Positions 1 through 7,188 are shown, counted from the first letter of the stretch. The stretch: 9,966 bases of DNA from Candidatus Omnitrophota bacterium (GCA_018813085.1 JAHJCI010000162.1:1-9966); one strand, 5' to 3'. Numbers and translations are program-made. Notes: generated from the letters alone by a model not told the origin.

Positions 1-145
1 CTTCGGGATTAATTCGTCCCGCTAAGTGCAGCAAAATTATGGTCCCTAGAAATCGCAACGCGATTTCAGGGATTAAATCCCGGAGATTCTTTGAATCTCT
101 CGGGAAACAGAATTTTGCTGCATCTTACGAAGCGGGGCTCATTAA
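1..145 (+). repeat. Nested-hairpin repeat, copy A, in the etfB leader
   Basis: A non-coding block made almost entirely of inverted repeats. The outer stem pairs 27-38 with 111-122 (12 bp, perfect) and continues outward through 23-26/124-127 and 18-22/132-136. Inside it are three hairpins. P1 pairs 43-56 with 60-72, with A48 bulged. P2 pairs 69-73 with 77-81. P3 pairs 79-89 with 93-104, with T100 bulged. Copy B at 7010-7140 has the same order on the same strand, and paired bases differ in a compensating way. The first bases (4-21) also resemble the right edge of copy B, so a further copy may lie just upstream of the window. The block runs to the etfB start codon. It could be a dispersed palindromic repeat or a structured leader RNA; its function is unknown. 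Confidence 0.8.
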
Positions 146-925
146 ATGAACATAATCGTCTGTATAAAACAGGTTCCGGAGACTACGGAAGTCAGAATTA
201 ACCCTGAAACCAACACCTTGATCAGGGAAGGGGTAAAATCCATAGTCAATCCCTTTGATATGTATGCGATCGAAGAAAGCCTGCGCCTTAAAGAAAAGCT
301 CGGCGGCAAGATAACGGTTATTACCATGGGTCCTCCTCAGGCAGAATCTGCATTAAGAGAGGCGATATCAATGGGCATAGACGAAGGGATCCTTATTTGC
401 GACCGTGCCTTTGCCGGCAGTGATACCTGGGCAACCAGTTATACCCTGGCCGGTGCGATAAAAAAGATAGGCAACTTTGATTTGATAATTTGCGGTAAGC
501 AGGCCTCGGACGGAGACACTGCACAGGTCGGCCCGGGGATTTCCACGCATTTAGACATCCCGCAGGTTGCTTATGTAAAGAAGATAGAGGAGGTCAAGGA
601 TAAAACCGTCCGCGTAGAGCGCATGACGGAAGAAGGATTTGAAATTATCGAAACACCCCTGCCTGCTTTATTTACTGTGGTAAAAGAAATAAACGAACCG
701 CGTATACCTTCTTTAAAAGGAATGATGAAAGCCAGGAAAGCGCAAATTACCACCTGGACGCAGAAGGAGCTGAACTTGGATAGCCAGAATATAGGGTTAT
801 GCGGCTCCCCTACGCAGGTAGTAAAAATATTCACTCCGCCTCAGAGAAGCGGCGGCCGGATACTCAGCGGAGAAACTCATGAAGTTGTTGAGCAGTTAGT
901 CGAGTTATTAAAAGAAGAGGTATAA
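146..925 (+). CDS. etfB: Electron transfer flavoprotein beta subunit
   Basis: EtfB, 259 residues, a normal length for the family. It pairs with EtfA in a cytoplasmic FAD-containing heterodimer that passes electrons between dehydrogenases and other carriers. The N-terminus (MNIIVCIKQVPETTEVRI) is the classic EtfB opening and fixes the start at 146. An NPFDMYAIEESLRLKE stretch follows near residue 35. The nucleotide-binding motif GKQASDGDTAQVGP is at 117-130, and PRIPSLKGMMKARKA lies near 205. The DGDTAQVGP form is the one seen in Etfs linked to electron bifurcation (family knowledge). The etfA start is only 11 bases downstream, so the two are surely co-transcribed. The ribosome-binding signal is weak: only a G-rich AGCGGGG at 131-137, which is part of repeat copy A. 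No partner dehydrogenase is visible; it may lie upstream of the window. Confidence 0.95.
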   Translation: MNIIVCIKQVPETTEVRINPETNTLIREGVKSIVNPFDMYAIEESLRLKEKLGGKITVITMGPPQAESALREAISMGIDEGILICDRAFAGSDTWATSYTLAGAIKKIGNFDLIICGKQASDGDTAQVGPGISTHLDIPQVAYVKKIEEVKDKTVRVERMTEEGFEIIETPLPALFTVVKEINEPRIPSLKGMMKARKAQITTWTQKELNLDSQNIGLCGSPTQVVKIFTPPQRSGGRILSGETHEVVEQLVELLKEEV

Positions 926-936
926 CCTTATTTATT

Positions 937-2145
937 ATGCCGATACAAATCATCCTTGAAAAATGTACGGGTTGCAGCTTATGCATAAAGGCCTGTCCTT
1001 TTGTAGCTATCCAGGTATCCGACAAGAAAGCGGTTATTGATTTGGATAAATGTAATCTCTGCGGAGCCTGCGTACCTGCCTGTAAATTTACAGCCATTGT
1101 TTTAGAGAAAACAGAAAGCGTATGCCAGAAGCTTGACCTTAAAGGTTATAAAGGTGTCTGGGTATTCATCGAGCAGAAGAAAGGCAAGGTACAATCCGTA
1201 TCGTATGAACTTCTGGGTAAGGCGCAGGAGTTAGCGAAAAAACTATCCACTGAGGTTAGCGCTGTTTTTCTCGGCAATGAAATAGAAGACCAGATAGAAG
1301 AATTAATTTCACGCGGGGCAGATAACATATATTTAGTCCAGGCTGCGGAGCTTGCTAATTTTCAGGACGAGCCTTATACTAAAGTTCTAACCAGCCTGAT
1401 TAAGAAATATAAACCGGAAATCCTGCTTTGCGGAGCAACTTCAATCGGCCGTTCTTTGATTTCTCGGGTAGCGATTAAAATTAAGACCGGATTGACTGCT
1501 GATTGTACCGGGCTAGATATTGACCCTAAGAGGAATATATTGCTTCAAACGCGGCCTGCTTTCGGAGGCAATATAATGGCTACTATTATAAGCCCTGATT
1601 ACCGGCCGCAAATGGCAACTGTCAGGCATAAAGTGATGCAGCCTATAGAGCCCGATAAAAAGAGAAAAGGCAGGGTTATTAAAGAAAACTTTGATTATTC
1701 TGTTTATGCCTCGCGCACAAAACTCCTGGATATCGTGGATGAGGTAGAGGCATTGGTTAACCTGGCGGAAGCAGATATTATCGTTTCAGGAGGCCGCGGC
1801 ATGGGGAATGTAGAGAACTTCAAAATACTTGAAGAGCTTGCCCATGTATTAGGGGCTGCTGTAGGGGCTTCGCGAGCAGCGGTAGATTCCGGTTGGATGC
1901 CTTATTCTCATCAAGTCGGCCAAACCGGCAGGACAGTAGCGCCTAAAATATATATTGCCTGCGGAATATCAGGCCAGATTCAACATTTAGTAGGAATGTC
2001 TTCTTCTAAAATCATCGTTGCAATAAATAAAGACCCTGACGCGCCTATATTTAAAGTAGCTACGTATGGCATAGTAGGGGACCTTTTTCAAATCATACCC
2101 GCCTTAACCAAAAGATTCAAATCAACCCTTAAAGCTTCAGTTTAG
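937..2145 (+). CDS. etfA: EtfA with N-terminal 2x[4Fe-4S] ferredoxin domain
   Basis: EtfA, 402 residues, about 60-80 longer than the plain family because of an N-terminal ferredoxin domain. Two cluster motifs are intact: C10, C13, C16, C20 followed by Pro, and C39, C42, C45, C49. The usual N-terminal nucleotide-binding half follows. The C-terminal FAD domain has SGGRGMG at 284-290, [16 protein letters not shown] at 319-334 and then [15 protein letters not shown]. Ferredoxin-fused EtfA is known from anaerobes, for example in caffeyl-CoA reductase and lactate dehydrogenase/Etf complexes, where the Etf splits electrons from NADH between a high-potential acceptor and ferredoxin. That this pair bifurcates is inferred from architecture. 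No acyl-CoA dehydrogenase, glycolate-oxidase-like or Fix gene lies next to it here. The following gene is an unrelated regulator behind its own promoter. No clear terminator is seen after the stop. Confidence 0.95.
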   Translation: MPIQIILEKCTGCSLCIKACPFVAIQVSDKKAVIDLDKCNLCGACVPACKFTAIVLEKTESVCQKLDLKGYKGVWVFIEQKKGKVQSVSYELLGKAQELAKKLSTEVSAVFLGNEIEDQIEELISRGADNIYLVQAAELANFQDEPYTKVLTSLIKKYKPEILLCGATSIGRSLISRVAIKIKTGLTADCTGLDIDPKRNILLQTRPAFGGNIMATIISPDYRPQMATVRHKVMQPIEPDKKRKGRVIKENFDYSVYASRTKLLDIVDEVEALVNLAEADIIVSGGRGMGNVENFKILEELAHVLGAAVGASRAAVDSGWMPYSHQVGQTGRTVAPKIYIACGISGQIQHLVGMSSSKIIVAINKDPDAPIFKVATYGIVGDLFQIIPALTKRFKSTLKASV

Positions 2146-2189
2146 CCATCCTGATTCAATTAAATTAACTAAATAACCAGATTGTAAGA

Positions 2190-2239
2190 ATTTCATATGA
2201 TTTCATTAAATATCACCTAATATCATTCAATATGTCTAT
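2190..2239. repeat. Degenerate 10-bp phased direct repeat array
   Basis: Four successive units begin at 2191, 2201, 2211 and 2221, exactly 10 bp apart: TTTCATATGA, TTTCATTAAA, TATCACCTAA and TATCATTCAA. A fifth, poorer unit (TATGTCTATT) starts at 2231. The shared core is T(T/A)TCA with A-rich ends, and every unit is preceded by A. The spacing matches one helical turn, so each core faces the same side of the DNA. The array ends about 27 bases before the -35 box of the promoter at 2266. It could be a cooperative operator, a short decayed tandem repeat, or bent DNA. The cores are short and the region is AT-rich, so chance is not excluded. Confidence 0.55.
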
Positions 2240-2265
2240 TTTGTTAAAAAATGTAAAGATTTTCC

Positions 2266-2295
2266 TTGACAAGATACTTTTATTATTTATATTAT
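2266..2295 (+). promoter_or_regulatory. Sigma70-type promoter for the HTH-smc unit
   Basis: A perfect -35 box, TTGACA, lies at 2266-2271. Overlapping -10 candidates are TATATT (2288-2293, spacer 16) and TATTAT (2290-2295, spacer 18), each one mismatch from consensus. Transcription would begin near 2300-2303, at or just before the ATG of the HTH gene. It is the only strong promoter seen between etfA and smc. Confidence 0.65.
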
Positions 2296-2302
2296 ATAGG
2301 TA

Positions 2303-2482
2303 ATGTTTACGAAATCATTAATGGATATTGATGAATTATCAACCTATCTAAAGGTTACGCGCAGGACTATTTATTCCTGGCTTAAAGGCGGGAAGGTCCC
2401 TGCAATAAAGCTTGTCGGGCAGTGGAGGTTTAAAAAAGATAAAATCGATGAATGGCTGGAAAGCCAGGTGGAGGTCAGATAA
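2303..2482 (+). CDS. Small excisionase/MerR-type helix-turn-helix DNA-binding protein
   Basis: A 59-residue protein of the small winged-HTH type often named 'DNA-binding domain, excisionase family'. The helix-turn-helix covers about residues 8-30: MDIDELSTYLKV, then TRRTIYSWLKGG. The wing is KVPAIKLVGQWRFKK, and the last helix is DKIDEWLES. The pattern of a VTRRTIYSWLK recognition helix followed by G-x-W-R-F is typical of the group, which includes phage excisionases and many chromosomal proteins of unknown target. The start at 2303 gives an almost leaderless message from the promoter at 2266-2295. An internal ATG at 2321 would give 53 residues and still keep the whole HTH. Neither start has a good Shine-Dalgarno site. 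No integrase or phage gene is nearby, so a regulatory role is more likely than excision. Smc starts 33 bases downstream and is probably co-transcribed. Confidence 0.85.
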   Translation: MFTKSLMDIDELSTYLKVTRRTIYSWLKGGKVPAIKLVGQWRFKKDKIDEWLESQVEVR

Positions 2483-2502
2483 TTCATATAATAGTAGGAA
2501 AC

Positions 2503-2510
2503 AAAGGAGT
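2503..2510 (+). promoter_or_regulatory. Shine-Dalgarno site of smc
   Basis: AAAGGAGT, with AGGAG at 2505-2509, lies six bases before the ATG at 2516. It is the clearest ribosome-binding site in the window and fixes the smc start. Most other genes here have weak or no such site. Confidence 0.8.
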
Positions 2511-2515
2511 GTTTA

Positions 2516-5500
2516 ATGTTCTTAAAAGAGCTGGAATTAGTCGGGTTTAAATCTTTTCCTGAAAGGACCACACTGCGATTTGAGCGGGGGATTAGCGCAA
2601 TTGTAGGCCCCAACGGCTGCGGAAAAAGCAACATCTTTGACGCAATCCGTTGGGTTCTGGGCGAGCAGTCAACAAAGGCCTTGCGCAGCCTGAAAATGGA
2701 AGACGTTATCTTTACGGGAACGGACAAGAAGCCTTCCCTGGGCATGGCTGAAGTAACGCTGGTATTCTGTAATAAGAGCCGGCAGATCGGCTTTGATAAC
2801 GATGAGATTGAGGTTTGCCGCAGGATATTCCGCTCGGGAGAAAGCCAGTATTTATTGAATAGAGCTCCTGTACGCCTGAAAGATATTATGGATTTATTTA
2901 TGGGCACAGGCATCGGCGCTGAAAGTTATTCTCTTGTCGAGCAAGGTAAAATCGGGATGATCTTAAGTACCCGCCCTGAAGAGCGCAGGTTAATTTTTGA
3001 CGAAGTAAGCGGAATCACTAAATATAAAAACCAGAAAAAGGAAGCCCTGAGAAAGCTGGAGGAGACTGACCAGAATCTCCTGCGCGTAAACGATATTATA
3101 GTTGAGGTCAGGCGTGAGATTAATTCTCTGGAGAGGCAGGCTAATAAGGCCAGGCGTTATAAGCAGGTATTCGAGGATTTAAAGGGGAAGGAAACCATAA
3201 TAGCGAAACTGGAAATCCGCCGGATAGAGAAAGATAACAGCCAGCTTCGTGAAAAGATTCTTGATTCAGAAAATCAGATTAATGCCCGCGAAGAAGAAAT
3301 TAACTCTCACCGGGAGTCTATTTCCGCAAGGCTGGCTAAAATAGAGCAGCTGGACGAAGAGGTCTCTTTTAGTCACGATAAGCTGATCAATATCGATAAT
3401 TTAATTAATAACAATGCTCAGCGTATCAAGGTAAACCAGGAAAGAATTGCCGAATTAAATTCACGCGTTGAAAATTTAAAAGACCAGCTCCGGGAGGCAG
3501 GGGTCCGTATTGAAAGCGCCAGGATGAATCTGGAAAATTTTCAAAAAGAGCACAGTAATCTAGAAGAGGTGGTTAAGCAAAAAGAAGGCCTCCTGGCAAA
3601 GAAGCAAAATGAATATGAAGAAGCAAATTCCTCTATTAAGGATTCCCAGGATAAGATAAAACAGTCTAAGGTTCTGGTTATTGATTTGGTTAGCGATGTT
3701 ACGCGCGCCAATAACGAAATAGCGGATTTACAGGCGCACCTTAAGAGCCAGCTCTTAAGGCAAAAGAGACTGGAAATCGAAAAAGCAAATACAAAAGAAG
3801 AAAAAGATAAGGCAGAAGAGGTTCTTGGAGAGAATATATCAGAGCTTAATAAAGTCGAGTCAGAGTTTAATCAATTGAATAATCGAATAAACGATATCGG
3901 GCAATCCAGGCAGAAGGAGTCAAGTGAGCGCGATGAGCTGATCCGCGATATCCAGGATTTAGAGAATGAAAAAATTGCCCTTCAGTCACAGAAGGAATTT
4001 TTAGAAGAGTTGAAACTTAAGTACGAAGGCATCAGCGAGTCATTAAATGCAGTTTTATTTTTAGATAAATCTCCGGGAGAGGATATTTCCGGGATATTAA
4101 TAAAGGTAAAGGAGCAGTCTTTATGCGCTGATGAGCAATCCGCGGGATTAAAATATAAACTAAGCGGAGAGGCAAAGCCAATGCCTCTGGATACCGAAGC
4201 TATCACTCAGAGAATCGGCCATATACAGATAGAAATAGACCGGAAGAAGAAAGAGCAGGAAGAAATCGATCTGCGCATCCGGGGACTGGCCGAGGCAGAG
4301 GAAGGGCTCAGGCAGCAGGCAAAGGCAAGCGAAATGCTCCTGAGCAACAAGAGGATTCAAAAGGACGGCATAATGAAGCAGCTGGAAAAGATCCAGCAGG
4401 AATACGAGGTTCTTACCCTGGAATTGGAGGATTTAGAAAACCAGTTTAAAGAGCTGAACGACAAACAGGCTCAATTAGAGAAGAAGCTTAACCATTGCTG
4501 TCAAGAACAAAAGGCTCAGGAGGATTTGGTTGGTTCTCTTGAGGAGCATATACATGATTGCCGCATCAATCGGGAAAAGATTCTTGTTGAGATTACCCAG
4601 GTTAAAACTGAGATAGAAAGCCAGAAAGAGAGGCTTACGCAGCAGGTAAAGACAGAAGCTTTACTTATGATTGCTTTTCGGGAAAGCCGGCAGCTTTTTG
4701 AAAATTATTCCGGGGAAATCGATCAATCCAAATTAAAAATCAAGCAATTAAACGAAGAATCAGAAGAACTGGGCAGGCGAAGTACTGAGGCAAGAGAAGA
4801 GAAGCTTTCATTACAAGAGAGCCAGGATAAGCAGCAGAAAGAATTTAAGGAGTTAAACGCCATTCAGGAATCGGATAAGGGCAAGATAGACTCGCTTAAC
4901 GAAAATATTGAGGAATTGAGAAAATCCATGTATGAATATCAAATGCAGGCAAAAGAATTTGATTTTAAGCGCATAAGCATTCATGACAGGATAAAACAGG
5001 TTTACAAGCTCGAGCTTGAGAGTATCTTCGATCCCTCCGCAGAAGAAGAAAATATAGATAAAGAAAATCTCGGCCTTGAGATAGCCGAACTCAGCCGGAA
5101 GCTGGATTCTTACGGTACGGTGAACTTAATCGCCATTGAGGAGTATGAAGAGTTGAAGAAAAGGTATGATTTTCTCATGCATCAAGAGCAGGATTTAAGC
5201 AAGGCAAAGCATTCGCTGCATGAGGCAATAAATAAGATCAACCGTACCACCAGGCAGATGTTCTTTGATACGTTTAAAAAAATACAGGTAGAGTTTCATA
5301 CATATTTCCGCCTGCTTTTTGGAGGTGGAGAGGCAGAGATTATATTAACGGATGAAGAAAATCCGCTTGAGTCGGGAATCGAAATAATCTGCCGGCCTCC
5401 GGGCAAGAAGCTGCAGAATGTGGTTGCGCTTTCAGGAGGAGAGAAGTCGCTTTCGGCCGTAGCCTTGATTTTTGCGATATTTAAAGTCAAGCCTGCGCCG

Positions 5501-5743
5501 TTTTGTGTGCTTGACGAGATTGACGCGGCGCTTGATGAAGCTAATATAAACCGTTTCGGAACGATTCTTCAGGAATTCGCAAGGATATCGCAATTCCTGG
5601 TTATTACGCATAATAAGAGGACAATCGCCAGTGCGAATGTAATGTACGGTATTACCATGCAGGAGGCAGGGATTTCCAAGATAGTTTCCGCAAAACTATC
5701 TGTCCGCCAAGAAGAGAGCAGCGAATTGGCTGCTGTTGCTTAA
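2516..5743 (+). CDS. smc: Chromosome segregation/condensin ATPase Smc, short hinge
   Basis: Smc, 1075 residues, the ATPase of the bacterial condensin that folds and separates chromosomes, normally with ScpA and ScpB (not in this window). The N-terminal ABC half has Walker A GPNGCGKS (31-38) and the WVLGEQ Q-loop (46-51). A long Glu/Lys/Gln-rich coiled coil follows, about 165-500. The coil resumes about 562 and runs to about 900. The C-terminal head has signature LSGGEK (972-977), Walker B ending LDEID with D1000 and E1001, and the H-loop histidine H1032. All ATPase residues are present, so it should be active. The family is usually near 1170-1190 residues; the deficit is in the hinge. Between the coil halves only about residues 503-560 are non-coil, where about 150 would be expected. 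The reading frame is open throughout, so there is no frameshift. Confidence 0.95.
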   Translation: MFLKELELVGFKSFPERTTLRFERGISAIVGPNGCGKSNIFDAIRWVLGEQSTKALRSLKMEDVIFTGTDKKPSLGMAEVTLVFCNKSRQIGFDNDEIEVCRRIFRSGESQYLLNRAPVRLKDIMDLFMGTGIGAESYSLVEQGKIGMILSTRPEERRLIFDEVSGITKYKNQKKEALRKLEETDQNLLRVNDIIVEVRREINSLERQANKARRYKQVFEDLKGKETIIAKLEIRRIEKDNSQLREKILDSENQINAREEEINSHRESISARLAKIEQLDEEVSFSHDKLINIDNLINNNAQRIKVNQERIAELNSRVENLKDQLREAGVRIESARMNLENFQKEHSNLEEVVKQKEGLLAKKQNEYEEANSSIKDSQDKIKQSKVLVIDLVSDVTRANNEIADLQAHLKSQLLRQKRLEIEKANTKEEKDKAEEVLGENISELNKVESEFNQLNNRINDIGQSRQKESSERDELIRDIQDLENEKIALQSQKEFLEELKLKYEGISESLNAVLFLDKSPGEDISGILIKVKEQSLCADEQSAGLKYKLSGEAKPMPLDTEAITQRIGHIQIEIDRKKKEQEEIDLRIRGLAEAEEGLRQQAKASEMLLSNKRIQKDGIMKQLEKIQQEYEVLTLELEDLENQFKELNDKQAQLEKKLNHCCQEQKAQEDLVGSLEEHIHDCRINREKILVEITQVKTEIESQKERLTQQVKTEALLMIAFRESRQLFENYSGEIDQSKLKIKQLNEESEELGRRSTEAREEKLSLQESQDKQQKEFKELNAIQESDKGKIDSLNENIEELRKSMYEYQMQAKEFDFKRISIHDRIKQVYKLELESIFDPSAEEENIDKENLGLEIAELSRKLDSYGTVNLIAIEEYEELKKRYDFLMHQEQDLSKAKHSLHEAINKINRTTRQMFFDTFKKIQVEFHTYFRLLFGGGEAEIILTDEENPLESGIEIICRPPGKKLQNVVALSGGEKSLSAVALIFAIFKVKPAPFCVLDEIDAALDEANINRFGTILQEFARISQFLVITHNKRTIASANVMYGITMQEAGISKIVSAKLSVRQEESSELAAVA

Positions 5744-5793
5744 GTTTTCTCTTCTTTCGATAAACACTCTAAAGGCGTTATTTTAGCGGCCGG

Positions 5794-6957
5794 TTATGAC
5801 CAGCAGGCAATATTTTTTCCCTTACTTTTAGCGATATATAGCCTTTCGTCGGAAACACCGATTAATTCCGAGCTTGTTTTGGCATCTTCGGGGAAGGTAG
5901 CGATACCGAGGCTGCAGGTAAGTTTTTTAGCAGGAAGGATTTCCTCGCGGTCAAAAGGGTGCTGTGAAATAATTTGGCGCAGGCGTTCTGCGATAATTAC
6001 CGCCTCTCTTTTAATAGTCCCGGGAAGAATAATGCTGAATTCTTCCCCTCCGTAGCGTGCTACCCAATCCATTTTACGGGAGCAGTCGCTAAGCAAGTTA
6101 GCCAATTCCTTCAGTACCTTATCTCCCGCCTGATGGCCTAAATTGTCATTATAGATTTTAAAATAGTCCATATCCAGCATAACCAGGCTAAGCGGAGATT
6201 TATTGATTTTTGCTTTCTCTATCTCCGACTGTAGCAGGTGATGAAAGTATCCGTGATTCCATAAACCGGTCAGTGAATCAACATGGCCGCGGGTGATTGC
6301 CTGTTCATATAAATGTGAATTTTCGATTGCCAGTCCTGCCTGGTTAGCAAGCATTATAAGCATTCGCAAGTCATCCTGTGAGATAGGCCTTTTGGTAAAG
6401 ATGTTATCGGCAATTATTACCCCGTTTACTTTATCTTTTGCCTTCAAAGGCACTATCGCAGCTTCCTGGGTTTTAAGCACTTTTAACAGCGGGTCATTCG
6501 GGTAATTTACGATTGTCTGCGGGTTTAAATGAAGCGGCATTCCTTCCAGGACAGCAAGGCTGAGGAGGTTATTTTTTTCGTTCAAAGGCAGTTTCATTGC
6601 TTTTACCTGCTGGTTGAATTGAGATTCCAGAGGATAAGCACTCACCTTGAACATATTTACCAGGTCATCCAAGTCCATCCTTTGTTCTTCGATTTGCTTC
6701 CAAATGTGCTTTGCTTCTTCTCCGGTATTCGGCCCGATGCCCATTTTGCCTTCGATTAAATTCATTTTTTCATTAACAAGAAAGAGCATCGCACGGTTAA
6801 ATCCAAGTCCCGTATGCGCAGTTACTCCCGTAAGGATTATATAGAGTATTTCCTCAAGCTTAAGCGTTGTGCGCATGGCATTAGAGATTTCATAAAGAAT
6901 GCTTAACTCGGACTTGGTTCTCTGTAGTTGTTGCTTTAATTCGGATATTTCTTCCAT
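5794..6957 (-). CDS. GAF-GGDEF diguanylate cyclase
   Basis: A cytoplasmic signalling enzyme of 387 residues that should make c-di-GMP from two GTP. No signal peptide or membrane span is seen. A short coiled coil (EEISELKQQLQRTKSELSIL) leads into a GAF-like sensor domain, about residues 15-225, and then a GGDEF domain to the end. The active-site motif is GGEEF at 303-307. The inhibitory I-site RKMD lies exactly five residues before it, so the product-feedback site is intact. DSLTGLWNHGYF, MLDMDYFKIYNDNLGHQAGDKVL and the C-terminal SDERLYIAKSKGKN are family hallmarks. The start chosen is ATG at 6957. A TTG at 6972 would add five residues, but it reaches into the hairpin at 6968-7007. Neither start has a clear ribosome-binding site. 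The GAF ligand is unknown. The gene ends 50 bases from the end of smc, convergently. Confidence 0.92.
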   Translation of the reverse strand: MEEISELKQQLQRTKSELSILYEISNAMRTTLKLEEILYIILTGVTAHTGLGFNRAMLFLVNEKMNLIEGKMGIGPNTGEEAKHIWKQIEEQRMDLDDLVNMFKVSAYPLESQFNQQVKAMKLPLNEKNNLLSLAVLEGMPLHLNPQTIVNYPNDPLLKVLKTQEAAIVPLKAKDKVNGVIIADNIFTKRPISQDDLRMLIMLANQAGLAIENSHLYEQAITRGHVDSLTGLWNHGYFHHLLQSEIEKAKINKSPLSLVMLDMDYFKIYNDNLGHQAGDKVLKELANLLSDCSRKMDWVARYGGEEFSIILPGTIKREAVIIAERLRQIISQHPFDREEILPAKKLTCSLGIATFPEDAKTSSELIGVSDERLYIAKSKGKNIACWS

Positions 6958-6967
6958 ATTAAATGAA

Positions 6968-7007
6968 GTCAAGACTTACACAGCGTAAGCGCTCGTAAGT
7001 CTTTGAC
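6968..7007. repeat. Hairpin at the cyclase-gene edge of copy B
   Basis: Arm 6968-6979 pairs with 6995-7007, with one bulged base; its inner 9 bp (6971-6979/6995-7003) are perfect. Within the loop AGCG (6982-6985) pairs with CGCT (6990-6993) around TAAG. It lies immediately upstream of the minus-strand cyclase start and has no equivalent in the visible part of copy A. Confidence 0.75.
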
Positions 7008-7009
7008 TG

Positions 7010-7140
7010 AATTTGTCCCGATAGCAACGAGAAAATTTAGAATAAATTTTCCCCTAGAAATCGCTTTGCGATTTCAGGGACTAAGTCCCGGAAATGCTTA
7101 GCATTTCACGGGGCGAAGTGTTTGCTATCGGGATTAATTT
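7010..7140 (+). repeat. Nested-hairpin repeat, copy B, in the cyclase-pta gap
   Basis: The second copy of the element at 1-145. The outer stem is a perfect 12-bp pair, 7016-7027 with 7122-7133. An extra hairpin absent from copy A pairs 7031-7038 with 7044-7051. P1 pairs 7052-7064 with 7068-7079, with A7056 bulged exactly as in copy A. P2 pairs 7077-7081 with 7085-7089. P3 has inner stem 7091-7097/7101-7107 on a CCCG/CGGG base. Loops differ freely (AAC against TTT in P1). Stems either match copy A or change in pairs. The left edge (AATTTGTCCCG against AATTCGTCCCG) is also shared. No open frame of note crosses it. Confidence 0.82.
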
Positions 7141-7146
7141 GTACTT

Positions 7147-7178
7147 ATCGCTTAGATTCACTTTGCTTGCTAAGCGAT
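7147..7178. repeat. Hairpin at the pta-side edge of copy B
   Basis: ATCGCTTAG (7147-7155) pairs perfectly with CTAAGCGAT (7170-7178), leaving a 14-base loop. The following GCTCATAAAAT (7181-7191) resembles the right edge of copy A (GCTCATTAAAT at 138-148), so both copies seem to share this right border. Confidence 0.7.
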
Positions 7179-7188
7179 GTGCTCATAA

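Noticed and set aside
43..104. Possible CRISPR repeat or tRNA in the hairpin block
   Set aside because: There are no regularly spaced identical repeats with spacers, and no anticodon arm, T-loop or CCA-type ending. The pattern is nested inverted repeats only.
2303..2482. Phage excisionase or remnant of an integrated element
   Set aside because: No integrase, attachment repeats or phage genes are nearby. This small HTH class is common as ordinary chromosomal regulators.
2371..2913. 180-codon open frame on the minus strand over the HTH gene and the smc start
   Set aside because: It is antisense to the Walker A region of smc and to the HTH gene, both of which have clear family motifs. The minus-strand translation shows no recognisable domain.
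4019..4196. Frameshift or pseudogene in smc to explain the missing hinge
   Set aside because: The frame is continuous for 1075 codons, with all ATPase motifs and coils intact on both sides. Only a clean in-frame loss or a natural short hinge fits.
5744..5793. Bidirectional terminator between smc and the cyclase gene
   Set aside because: No stem of useful length followed by a T-run on either strand could be found in the 50 bases. GGCG and CGGCC do not pair properly.
6958..6967. ATTAAATGAA occurs next to copy B (6958-6967) and at the edge of copy A (141-150), a possible insertion target
   Set aside because: It is only ten AT-rich bases, and it lies on opposite sides of the two copies. In copy A it includes the etfB start codon. 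Not enough for a target-site claim.
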